NCBI GenBank assembly: GCA_020719385.1
Contig: DYQK01000024.1
Location: 1-36,069, forward strand
Reading direction: 5' to 3'
Source: Rikenella microfusus
GTDB lineage: Bacteria > Bacteroidota > Bacteroidia > Bacteroidales > DYQK01
Length of the DNA stretch: 36,069 bases
Within the stretch, counting starts at the first letter, position 1. The number at the start of each line of letters is the position of its first letter. This document shows, piece by piece, positions 16,020-24,182 of this stretch. The notes beneath the pieces were generated by a model. It did no database searches. It was not told the origin of the DNA and saw only the letters and a list, made by a program, of their open reading frames with translations. The position numbers and the translations under genes were made by a program.

Positions 16020-16985
16020 ATGAAAAAAATTGGCATATTATTTGGTCAGGAAAATACTTTTCCTCCTGCACTTGTTGAGGAAATAAATAAAAGAAATGAG
16101 GACGGTATTGTTGCCGAATTCGTGAAAGTTGGGAATGTTTATCAAGATATTCCAACTGATTACTCTGTTATTATTGACCGTATTTCGCAAGATGTTCCAT
16201 TTTATCGTGCTTATTTAAAAATGGCTGCTGCAAATGGAACTGCCGTCATCAACAATCCTTTTTGGTGGAGTGCTGACGAGAAATTTTTCAATAACGTTCT
16301 TGCCACAAAAATCGGAGTTCCTGTTCCCAAAACGGTTTTAGTTCCTTCTTTCGAACATCCGACAGACACAACCCCGCGTTCTTACCGCAATTTGACTTTC
16401 CCAATGGACTGGGAATCGATATTTAACTATACAGGTTTTCCTGTTTATATGAAACCTCACGCAGGTGGCGGCTGGAAAAGCGTTTATAAACTTGATACTC
16501 CTGAATCGTTGTTCCGCGCACACAGCGAAACAAATCAACTCGTTATGATGGTACAAGAGGAGATTACGTTCCAAGAATATTTTCGTTGTTATTGTTTGGG
16601 TGGAAAATATGTGAGAATTATGCAATATGAGCCTCGAAATCCTCATCATTTGCGTTACATTCGCGAGGGTGCTTGTGAGAATAAAAAACTTTTGAAAACC
16701 ATCGAAAATTATGTTCTTGCCCTCAACGAATGGTTGGGTTATGATTTTAACACGGTGGAATTTGCGGTTCGCGATGGCATTCCTTACGCAATAGATTTTT
16801 GCAATCCAGCTCCTGACGCCGATGTTAACTCTGTTGGACAAGACAATTTCGAATGGGTTCTCGAAAATGCCGCTAATCTTGCTATTGAAAAAGCAAAAAA
16901 TTACAAAGAGGGACAAATGAACCTCACTTGGGGCAAATTTGTGAAGCAAAGTGCAAGTGGAAAAGGTTTTCCACAAGGACGTTAA
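16020..16985 (+). CDS. ATP-grasp carboxylate-amine/thiol ligase of unknown substrate
   Basis: A 321-aa protein from ATG 16020; the track start at TTG 16011 adds only three residues. The architecture fits an ATP-grasp ligase: an N-terminal pre-ATP-grasp domain (KIGILFGQENTFPPALV), a central lysine-bearing strand with the Gly-rich loop (VYMKPHAGGGWKSV), a QEEI hinge-like segment, and a C-terminal metal-binding block (EFAVRDGIPYAIDFCNPAPD). Such enzymes activate a carboxylate as an acyl phosphate and couple it to an amine. The gene stands 98 bp before a GCS2-type ligase with a hairpin between them. The two together look like a two-step peptide-like ligase pathway. Substrate not deducible. Confidence 0.78.
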   Translation: MKKIGILFGQENTFPPALVEEINKRNEDGIVAEFVKVGNVYQDIPTDYSVIIDRISQDVPFYRAYLKMAAANGTAVINNPFWWSADEKFFNNVLATKIGVPVPKTVLVPSFEHPTDTTPRSYRNLTFPMDWESIFNYTGFPVYMKPHAGGGWKSVYKLDTPESLFRAHSETNQLVMMVQEEITFQEYFRCYCLGGKYVRIMQYEPRNPHHLRYIREGACENKKLLKTIENYVLALNEWLGYDFNTVEFAVRDGIPYAIDFCNPAPDADVNSVGQDNFEWVLENAANLAIEKAKNYKEGQMNLTWGKFVKQSASGKGFPQGR

Positions 16986-17016
16986 TATTTTTTATCGCAA
17001 TAAACTCTATTTCTCG

Positions 17017-17055
17017 GTACTATCTTTTTGCAAAAAAAGAGATAGTACTTTTTTC
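17017..17055 (+). terminator. Hairpin between the ATP-grasp and carboxylate-amine ligase genes
   Basis: GTACTATCT (17017-17025) pairs with AGATAGTAC (17040-17048), with an imperfect inner TTTTTG/CAAAAA stem, followed by TTTTTT. It could terminate after the ATP-grasp gene or attenuate expression of the second gene. Confidence 0.75.
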
Positions 17056-17083
17056 AAATTTTTCATAAAAAAACTTTGCCACT

Positions 17084-18202
17084 ATGACGAATCTTAATGA
17101 ATTAACTCTCGGCGTCGAAGAGGAATATCAGATAATTGACCCCATAACACGAGATTTAACTCTCTCCGAACATACAATTATCGACGAGGGAAACGCAATT
17201 CTCCCCGGACAAGTAAAAGCAGAAATGCACCGCGCCGTTGTTGAAGTTTCGACAAAAATTTGTAAAAATATCAAAGATGTTCGCGAGGATGTTACGTTGC
17301 TTCGAAAAAACGTAATTCAAATTGCAGAAAGTCAGGGTTTACACGTTGCCTCTGCCGCAACGCATCCCTTCGCTCAATGGAAAGACCAAGCAATTACCGA
17401 CTTGCCCCGATATGAACAAGTTGTTGAGGAGTTGCAAGACGCAGCACGTTCAAATTTAATTTACGGACTTCACGTACACGTAGGAATCGGAACGCGTCAG
17501 TTAGGGGTTTATTTGATGAACGCCGCAAGATATTTTTTGCCACATATTTTTGTCCTGTCAACCAATTCTCCATTCTTCGACGGCAGAAATACAGGGTTTA
17601 AATCTTTCAGAACAAAAGTTTTTGATAAATTCCCCCGAACAGGAATCCCCGATTTTTTTCAAACAACAGGCGAATATGACGATTACGTTGATTTATTAGT
17701 CAGAACAAATTGCATTGACAACGCAAAGAAAATTTGGTGGGACATTCGCGTTCACCCGTTTTTCCCAACCGTCGAGTTTAGAATTTGCGATGTAACTTTG
17801 CGAATTGATGAAACCGTCGCTATTGTCGCATTGATTCAAGCACTTGCCGCAAAAATTTTGCGTCTCAGACAACGAAATTTAATGTTCAGACAATATAGCC
17901 GCGCTTTGATTAACGAAAATAAATGGAGAGCCGCTCGTTACGGACTTGATGGAAAAATGATTGACTTCGGCAGAGAACAGGAATACCCCGCTAAATCTTT
18001 GATTTATGAATTGTTATATTTCGTCGAAGAAGTTGTTGATGATTTAGGTGTTCGCAACGAGATAAGTTATATTCACAAAATTCTCGAAATGGGAACAGGG
18101 GCAGACAGACAATTGGCTGTTTATAATCAGACAAAAGACCTCAAAAAAGTTGTTGATTTCATTGTTTCGGAAACAAAATTGGGAATAGATTTTTCGAAAT
18201 AA
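17084..18202 (+). CDS. Carboxylate-amine ligase, GCS2/YbdK family
   Basis: A 372-aa member of the glutamate-cysteine ligase family 2 (YbdK type). The diagnostic N-terminus LTLGVEEEYQIIDP contains the acidic metal/ATP residues; GLHVHVGIGTR and TVEFRICDV are further active-site blocks. Family members form an amide bond to a carboxylate with ATP; E. coli YbdK shows weak gamma-glutamylcysteine ligase activity, but the natural product is not established. The length matches the family. It is the second gene beyond the ATP-grasp ligase and is closed by a terminator. The pairing recalls gshA/gshB logic with non-homologous or divergent enzymes, so a thiol or peptide metabolite is possible (inference). 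Confidence 0.88.
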   Translation: MTNLNELTLGVEEEYQIIDPITRDLTLSEHTIIDEGNAILPGQVKAEMHRAVVEVSTKICKNIKDVREDVTLLRKNVIQIAESQGLHVASAATHPFAQWKDQAITDLPRYEQVVEELQDAARSNLIYGLHVHVGIGTRQLGVYLMNAARYFLPHIFVLSTNSPFFDGRNTGFKSFRTKVFDKFPRTGIPDFFQTTGEYDDYVDLLVRTNCIDNAKKIWWDIRVHPFFPTVEFRICDVTLRIDETVAIVALIQALAAKILRLRQRNLMFRQYSRALINENKWRAARYGLDGKMIDFGREQEYPAKSLIYELLYFVEEVVDDLGVRNEISYIHKILEMGTGADRQLAVYNQTKDLKKVVDFIVSETKLGIDFSK

Positions 18203-18205
18203 AAC

Positions 18206-18246
18206 AAAAAAACAGTCAAATTTTTAAAATTTGACTGTTTTTTTGT
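18206..18246. terminator. Bidirectional terminator between convergent genes
   Basis: AACAGTCAAATTT (18211-18223) pairs with AAATTTGACTGTT (18227-18239) around a 3-nt loop. A-runs precede it and T-runs follow it, so it works for both the carboxylate-amine ligase transcript and the Uma2 transcript. Confidence 0.85.
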
Positions 18247-19017
18247 TTACTTTGCTTGCAATTTTTCCATTAATTCCCGAATCAATTTATCCTTCTCCAA
18301 CAATTCCTTGTCCTTCACAGATAAAATCTCATCCTTCTCCAACAATTCCTGCTTCAAAGCAGTAATTGTGCGTTCAGGTTTCAACAAAACTTCCATAAAT
18401 TTCGTTTTGTCAAAAAGCGTTTCAGCACTCAACACAAAACCTGGAACCGCAGGACTCAAGATTGCCCCATGCCCGCCTCTGAAAACCAAAGAATAACTGC
18501 CGTTTTCCAAAACATATTGTTCAACAATACGTTTTTTGGGGTCAATAATCCAGTATTCCTGAACACCGTGAGCAGCGTAATCGTTAAACTTAATATTTCG
18601 GTCGTTCTTCTCTGTCGAAGGAGAAAGAATTTCAACTACAAAAACAGGTGCAGGAAAAAACATACAATCTTCTGCCAATTTCTCCTCTTGCTCTGATGAG
18701 AAATAACAAATGTCAGGCTCGTAATCGTTGCGAGTCAGTTTAATTAACAATTTTTCATAGCCCACAAAACCAAGCATGTATGTCGAAACATAATCGTCCA
18801 ATTGTTTTAACAAACGTTTTCCCACTTCATTATGACTTCGTTTGACAGGCGAATGAATAATTACCTCGCCGTTGATGAATTCTGCTTTTTGCTCTTCAGT
18901 GATATTTTGATAAAATTCCTGTCTTTTGCGTTGTTCTTCTTGCCAAGCATCTTGCAGTTGCGTGAGATATGCGGGGAAATGTACCGATTTCACAATTTTT
19001 TTTAAAAAAGTTTTCAT
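18247..19017 (-). CDS. Uma2-family (PD-(D/E)XK-like) protein with C-terminal coiled coil
   Basis: A 256-aa Uma2/DUF820 family protein. The restriction-endonuclease-like core shows FINGEVIIHSPV, the acidic EPDICYF (about D102), FVVEILSPST (E129) and YAAHGVQEYWIIDPKKR. This is the standard Uma2 pattern; its biological role is not established, although a nuclease fold is well supported. About 45 C-terminal residues form a charged heptad coiled coil (LLEKDEILSVKDKELLEKD) that arose by a 42-bp tandem duplication. The gene is 37 bp after a membrane/coiled-coil protein on the same strand, so they may be co-transcribed. Confidence 0.82.
   Translation of the reverse strand: MKTFLKKIVKSVHFPAYLTQLQDAWQEEQRKRQEFYQNITEEQKAEFINGEVIIHSPVKRSHNEVGKRLLKQLDDYVSTYMLGFVGYEKLLIKLTRNDYEPDICYFSSEQEEKLAEDCMFFPAPVFVVEILSPSTEKNDRNIKFNDYAAHGVQEYWIIDPKKRIVEQYVLENGSYSLVFRGGHGAILSPAVPGFVLSAETLFDKTKFMEVLLKPERTITALKQELLEKDEILSVKDKELLEKDKLIRELMEKLQAK
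18289..18350 (-). repeat. 20-bp perfect direct repeat encoding coiled-coil heptads
   Basis: ATCCTTCTCCAACAATTCCT occurs at 18289-18308 and 18331-18350. The period of 42 bp equals 14 codons, or two heptads, and encodes the repeated ELLEKD in the Uma2-family C-terminus. Confidence 0.85.
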
Positions 19018-19054
19018 ATTTTCTCAAATTTTATTAATTTTTTGCGAAAAACTT

Positions 19055-19822
19055 TTAGGTATTTTTAAAAAACCTAATTATTTCGCGTACTTGATTCAAA
19101 AATTTTGTATCTTCAGATAATTGCGACAATTGCTCCTCCGATTTGTGCGACAATTTTTGATGTTCAGCAGCGTTTTCGGCTTTCAACTTTAATAATGCAG
19201 TATTGAACGCCAAATTTTCGTTTTTTAAACTTTCTAATAGACTTTTTATTTCAGAAATCAACGAATCTGATTTTTCAACATTTAACTGACTCTCAAGAAA
19301 TGTTAAATGTTCCTGAAGTTTATTAACTTTTTTTAACAATTCAACAACATCCTCGCGAGGAAACTTTAACTCGTTTCGTATGGCGGCTAATCGTTCTGAA
19401 ACAAACTCTCGCATACGCATCAGAGGACGCAAAAAAGTCAATAACAAAGCAAGCACCGAACCAACATATCCAATTCGCGTGATTCCTGTCAAAGACAGCA
19501 TCAATAAACCAACCGCAGAAATAACGTGCAACGAAATGGCGGCTATCAAATACTTTTTCGCAATTTTTTGGGCATAATTTACATTTTTCTCGTTTACAGG
19601 AATATTTTTTTCGCGAGATTGCTCCGCATTTTGCAAAACACTTTTCGCTTCGAAATATGTATTCCAAGGTAAAATAGTGATAATCAACAACCACCAAATT
19701 CCCAGCAAACCAATTATCCAGTCCCAATAAGAACCAGGATTTATGTGCAAAAATTCAAGAATACCAAAAACTACCAAAACAAGCAGCGAAATTAAAATGT
19801 AAGGAACTAAGTTAAATCTCAT
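19055..19822 (-). CDS. Membrane protein with long C-terminal coiled coil, unknown function
   Basis: A 255-aa protein I do not recognise. Hydrophobic segments lie at about 6-27 and 33-52, a charged loop follows, then segments at about 88-112 and 116-132. From about residue 145 to the end it is charged and helical with heptad-like leucines (LLKKVNKLQEHLTFLESQLN, ALLKLKAENAAEHQKL), so a cytoplasmic coiled coil of over 90 residues is likely. It is upstream of the Uma2 gene by 37 bp. The coiled coils in both products could allow interaction (inference). Confidence 0.72.
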   Translation of the reverse strand: MRFNLVPYILISLLVLVVFGILEFLHINPGSYWDWIIGLLGIWWLLIITILPWNTYFEAKSVLQNAEQSREKNIPVNEKNVNYAQKIAKKYLIAAISLHVISAVGLLMLSLTGITRIGYVGSVLALLLTFLRPLMRMREFVSERLAAIRNELKFPREDVVELLKKVNKLQEHLTFLESQLNVEKSDSLISEIKSLLESLKNENLAFNTALLKLKAENAAEHQKLSHKSEEQLSQLSEDTKFLNQVREIIRFFKNT

Positions 19823-19896
19823 TTTTCGATGATTCTTTTACAAAATTACAATTTTTTTTGCGAAAAGCAAATTTTTCCCAATGAAAATTTGAAAAA

Positions 19897-19925
19897 AAAA
19901 GTCTTCTTTTTAAAAGAAGACTTTT
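19897..19925 (-). terminator. Hairpin terminator after the NfeD-like gene
   Basis: GTCTTCTTTT (19901-19910) pairs with AAAAGAAGAC (19912-19921). On the minus strand it is followed by a run of eight or more T residues. It separates the NfeD-like gene from the coiled-coil/Uma2 pair. Confidence 0.8.
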
Positions 19926-19934
19926 TGATAAAAT

Positions 19935-20525
19935 TTATCTGTTTCGTTTTACAACTAAAATATTATCGTTAATTACTTCAAGCACTTCGACCATTGTTCC
20001 TGTTTTCAAATCTTCAATTTCTTCTGTTACGGCATCGAGATAACGAAATGCACCTTGAATTTTTATCTCAACTTTGCCTTTTCCGTTGCGTCTCGCAGGA
20101 ATTTTGAGATACACTTCTCCAATTTTCCCAATGGCATTGTTCATTTCTAAGGTTCCACTTTGATTCATTCTTGCGATGAAATAAAACAAACCCGCCATAA
20201 TAAACATCATTATTAGTCCGCAAAGTGTTGATATAAGAAGAGTTGGCAGTAGCAACATTCCGCCGTAGGAGCAGGCAAGTCCTGTCCAAGAAAAAATGGT
20301 GAAAAACCCAATTAAGTTTTTGATGGTGAAGAAGTGAAAACTTGCGTCTCCGAATTCGTGTACGCCGATTCCGTCGTGGTCGAGACCTGTGTGAATATCG
20401 CCGCCGATAAAAGTCATTATTAACTGCAAAACGAACAAAATCGAAAACGGAAAGGCAATGCACCAATAAATTTGTTGCAGCAAAGTTAAGGTTTGCCACC
20501 AAGATGAGATATCAAGAGTTATCAT
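19935..20525 (-). CDS. NfeD-like / OB-fold membrane protein
   Basis: A 196-aa protein with three hydrophobic segments (about 18-40, 67-90, 92-117) and a C-terminal soluble domain from about 128 to 196 with beta-rich OB-fold features: AIGKIGEVYLKIPARRNGKGKVEIKI, then TGTMVEVLEVINDNILVVKR. This is the NfeD/YqiJ arrangement, which normally acts with a flotillin/SPFH protein in membrane microdomains. No flotillin gene is adjacent here; the gene lies 37 bp downstream of the AIPR gene and ends with its own terminator. Confidence 0.75.
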   Translation of the reverse strand: MITLDISSWWQTLTLLQQIYWCIAFPFSILFVLQLIMTFIGGDIHTGLDHDGIGVHEFGDASFHFFTIKNLIGFFTIFSWTGLACSYGGMLLLPTLLISTLCGLIMMFIMAGLFYFIARMNQSGTLEMNNAIGKIGEVYLKIPARRNGKGKVEIKIQGAFRYLDAVTEEIEDLKTGTMVEVLEVINDNILVVKRNR

Positions 20526-20562
20526 AATTGTTAAAAATTTTTAGAATTGTTAAAATAATTTT

Positions 20563-22701
20563 TTAAACAGGCACAGGAGGCCATATACTTTTTTTATTTT
20601 CTTTAACCCATTTTTTTAGCATTTGCTGATGGGTTTTATCAGAAACTTTTTCAATTTTTAGATATTCACAAATATCTTTCCAAAGTAAATTATCACGTTT
20701 TCCGTTTGCAAGTTTTTGCAATTCAGGAATTTGAATCGCATAATCATAAATTTTACTTACTTTTTCCTGATTTTTCTGCTCGAAAATTTGTGCTTGCTGC
20801 AATTCTTTTTTATTTTTTTCTGCGTTTAATAAAATTTCTTTCAGCGCAGGATACTCCTCCTTTTGCATATTTTTACAATTTAAGTACACCAAAGAATACA
20901 AATTTTTGGAAAAATCGGTTTCTTGGTCATTAAATAAATTACCATTTTTAAGGTAAAAATTTTTGTTATTCTCTTTTTTCATATGTTCTTCTTTTGTAAA
21001 AGAGTATTCATCAGATTCTCTAAAATAATCCTTCATTACCCCAATAGCATTATTGCAGAGATAATCAAATTTCTCTTTGTTCAAAATTAATTGAATTAAG
21101 GAATTTGTAATTTTTTGATAATCTGAAGTTTCAATTCCTGCGTGTTTCATTATTGAAAGTAACAATTTTATCACTACTCGATAAAATAAAAATTTGCTTT
21201 CGAGAATTCCTCTGTTTTCTTTATTTTTCGAAAATTCTTTCGCAAAACAAAAAAGTTTATACGCTGCATAAAAATCATCGCAACCAAATTTATTGCTGTC
21301 ATATAATTTCATTACTTCTTTGAAGAAAATTCCATCGGGAGTAAATTCTTTGTTTCGTCCAAAAGCATCTCCGGGTTTGCCAAACCAACCTGCGACATAA
21401 ACTTTTATCAAATCAAAAGCATTCACACTTTCTGTAAACGGATTACTTTTTTCGTTTTCTGAACATCCCAATCATTTCGCTGCAATTCAAAGAAAATTTT
21501 ATACTTCTCCTCGAATTTTATTTTTAAATTTTTGAGATTATTTTCCAACGACAGAAAATCTTGCTCTCTTACGGCATTTTTGCGTGTTTGCAAAACGAAC
21601 AATATTATTCAACAAAATTTTATTGTCGGCAGCAGGAATAATTTTCACAACAACGACAGCAGAAGCATACAATTTATCTAATTCGCCCTTTTGATTTGCT
21701 TTTTCAAGAACATCAAAAATTACAGATGTTGTTTGACAGCCGTTTACAATATATGGGTCATAAAGTTCATAATTTTTGATTTTACCATTAGGAACAAATC
21801 TGTCAAAGACCTTTTTCGCTTTAGGAGTTTGACTGACAACAATAGTTACGCCGTTGTTATATAAACCAAATTCTTTAGGGTTTTTCTCTAATGATTCTCT
21901 GATTTTTTTGTTAATTTTCCCTCGGAATCCCAAAAATTTGCGAACATTTTTTTCGAAAATCATATTAAAATCACCCGTTCGCTTTTTATATTCACTTAAA
22001 AACTCGTAAAAATAAGGCAGTTGAACAACGCCGCACCAAATATCAGCATTGTTGTTTGCGGGATGACTCAAATGTGCTTTTAAACCAACTTTTATACTGA
22101 CAACCTTACCATAATCCTCGAATATATTTGCCAATGAAATTGGAATTAATTTAATTTCGGGATAAGAAGCATGCAAATGATTGTTAAATCGGGCAACTTC
22201 GTTCAAAGAATCTGAATCCAAAGGATTCACTGTGCCATAAATAATATAAATTTCTCCTTCTTTTTCATTTCGAAATTTGTTAACTTTATCAACTAATTCC
22301 TGTGCTTCTTTATGAAGTTTGTTTGAATTTTCTAAAGTTTTTAAAATTTTATCCACTTCAGTATACAGATTTGCAAATTTATTTGCCAAAATGTTAAATT
22401 TAGTCTGCACCAAATACCAAATATCTGATTCTTGCGTTTCATTTTCCGCATTAATTTCGCCTTTTCTAAAAAACGCTAAATCAATGCCGCCATCGTTAGA
22501 CCTGTCTAATTCATACAAATTTTCCTTCTCGTTGTCAAGTTCAAAATCGAGATAATTTTCCAATAATTTTAACCCCAATAATTGTCCTTTTTGCAAGGAA
22601 GTTAAATTGTCATCAGTTAGACCACGATTTTCTAACCAAGAATCTTTGAATTCTTCGAAGGTAATATTTTCTTGAAATTGAAAAGAGTTTTGGTTTTCCA
22701 T
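20563..22701 (-). pseudogene. AIPR-family abortive-infection protein with two compensating frameshifts
   Basis: The track splits this into 21538-22701 (387 aa) and 20563-21471 (302 aa), but it is one gene of about 710 codons. The AIPR signature is GLYNNGVTIVVSQ followed by YDPYIVNGCQTTSVIFDVLE, and frame 1 runs to FANTQ. At the run of five A (T5 at 21577-21581 on plus) the frame must shift to read NAVREQDFLSLENNLKNLK...FFELQRNDWDVQ. At the run of six A (T6 at 21447-21452) it must shift back to reach NPFTESVNAFDLIKVYVAGW, which continues to the end. AIPR proteins are implicated in abortive phage resistance. The frame of the two outer parts is the same, so the shifts cancel. Real decay or two homopolymer errors are both possible. 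Confidence 0.85.
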
Positions 22702-22915
22702 AAAAGAAAAACATTTTTAATTAATTTTTTGCAAAATAAATAAAATTTTTTGAGAAATACAAATATTTTTCGATTTTTATAAAAATAATTCTATTCGTAA
22801 CAAAAAACATTAATAATTACTCCACAAAGACGCAAATAATAAACACGCAGCAATATAAATATTTTTTTCAAAAATACAATTTTTTTTCGAAATAACAAAA
22901 AAATGAGAAAAATCT

Positions 22916-23317
22916 TTACTCCTTCGGAGTCGGGTAATGTTTCTCTATATTTTTCATTAACTGCTCCAAAGATTTTTTCATCGAAATTTCTATTGTCGCA
23001 TAAGGTAAAATTTCTTTCGCAATGTAATTTATCAAAAAAACAATTTTTAAATTTTTTTTCGTTAAATATTCGTACAAAATAGATTTGTTTTTGCGATATG
23101 TCTCTCGCATTCTACGGCGAATTAAATTTCGTTTAACTGCTCTTTTAAAATTTTTTTTCGAAACGCTAAACGCAATTTGTGCAGGAAAAGGCGAGACAAA
23201 GTCTGTCTTTACCCAAATAACGACCAAAGGATACTCTATAAAACTGTGATTTTCCCCAAATAAAGTGTTGAAAAGTTTTTTACTGCATAAACGTTCTGCT
23301 TTTCGAAAAGTAAGCAT
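22916..23317 (-). CDS. rnpA: Ribonuclease P protein component
   Basis: The track ORF starts at a GTG (23359); the ATG at 23317 gives MLTFRKAERLCSKKLF, the normal RnpA start, and 133 aa. RnpA helps the RNase P RNA cut 5' leaders from tRNA precursors. The RNR-type motif is AVKRNLIRRRMRETYRKNK, with the basic RNA-binding helix; FSVSKKNFKRAVKRN precedes it. It follows hemD by 60 bp in the Bacteroidota order DUF4271-hemD-rnpA. The expected small yidD gene is not visible downstream. Confidence 0.9.
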   Translation of the reverse strand: MLTFRKAERLCSKKLFNTLFGENHSFIEYPLVVIWVKTDFVSPFPAQIAFSVSKKNFKRAVKRNLIRRRMRETYRKNKSILYEYLTKKNLKIVFLINYIAKEILPYATIEISMKKSLEQLMKNIEKHYPTPKE

Positions 23318-23337
23318 AAAAATTGGTTTAAAAAACT

Positions 23338-23366
23338 CTCTTCTGCAAAATTTTTTCACAGAAGAG
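23338..23366. other. Hairpin between hemD and rnpA
   Basis: CTCTTCTG (23338-23345) pairs with CAGAAGAG (23359-23366) around a 13-nt loop. It sits in the hemD-rnpA intergenic space. The loop reads TTTTTT on plus and AAAAAA on minus, and no U-run follows on the minus strand, so it may be an mRNA-stability or processing element rather than a terminator. Confidence 0.45.
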
Positions 23367-23377
23367 AAATGAAAAAA

Positions 23378-24151
23378 TTAGGTAGTTACTGAATCATCAG
23401 TTTTTGAAGGTTTGTTCATTTTTTTGATATAATTTTCCAACGCCATCGTCATTGACGGCATTGTTGGTGTTGGTGCTTTTATGTCCAAACGCAAACCTGC
23501 ACTTTTGACTGCTTTTGCCGTTTCGAGTCCGAAGGAAGCAATTTTTAACTCATTTTGTTTAAATTCGGGGAAATTTTGCATCAACGCCTTCACGCCTGTC
23601 GGAGTGTAAAAAACGACAACGTCATAATCCATATCTTTTAAATCCGACAAATCGCAGCTGACGGTTTTATAAAAAACAACTTCGGTGTGTTTAATTTTAC
23701 TTTTCTCAAGCAACGAGCCAAATTCTTGCTTCGAAACATCCGAGACAGGAATGAGATAATTCTCGTTTTTGTGTTTCAAAATGATGGGCAAAAGGTCTTC
23801 GAACTTGCCGTCTGCAATAAAAATTTTGCGTTTGCGATAAATGGTATATTTTTGCAAATAAAGAGCAATGGTTTCAGAGATACAAAAATACTTCATATCC
23901 TCCGAAATAGCAACTCGCATTTCCTGTGCGATACGAAAAAAATGGTCAATGGCGGTGCGGCTTGTAAAAATCACAGCCGAGAAATCAGGAATGTTGATGT
24001 GAAAACGTCTAAATTCCTTCAACGAAACGCCTTCGACCTGCACAAAAGCCCGAAAATCTACCTTTACATTTACATTTTTTGCCAAATCAAAATACGGCGA
24101 TTTCTCATTCTCAGGCTTCGGTTGTGTAACTAAAATCTTTTTTATTTTCAA
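23378..24151 (-). CDS. hemD: Uroporphyrinogen-III synthase
   Basis: A 257-aa HemD. It closes and inverts ring D of hydroxymethylbilane to make uroporphyrinogen III for heme and related tetrapyrroles, in the cytoplasm. Two alpha/beta domains are visible: the N-terminal KKILVTQPKPENE start, the SAVIFTSRTAIDHFF segment, and the C-terminal YDVVVFYTPTGVKALMQNFP with IASFGLETAKAVKSAG. The family has low sequence identity but this order is diagnostic. It lies 31 bp after the DUF4271 gene and upstream of rnpA, as usual in Bacteroidota. Confidence 0.88.
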   Translation of the reverse strand: MKIKKILVTQPKPENEKSPYFDLAKNVNVKVDFRAFVQVEGVSLKEFRRFHINIPDFSAVIFTSRTAIDHFFRIAQEMRVAISEDMKYFCISETIALYLQKYTIYRKRKIFIADGKFEDLLPIILKHKNENYLIPVSDVSKQEFGSLLEKSKIKHTEVVFYKTVSCDLSDLKDMDYDVVVFYTPTGVKALMQNFPEFKQNELKIASFGLETAKAVKSAGLRLDIKAPTPTMPSMTMALENYIKKMNKPSKTDDSVTT

Positions 24152-24182
24152 TTTTTTATGTTTTAAGGTGAAACGAAAATTT

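Noticed and set aside
16338-16976. 212-aa antisense ORF inside the ATP-grasp gene
   Set aside because: Complement shadow of a gene with clear ATP-grasp motifs; no start context or motif of its own.
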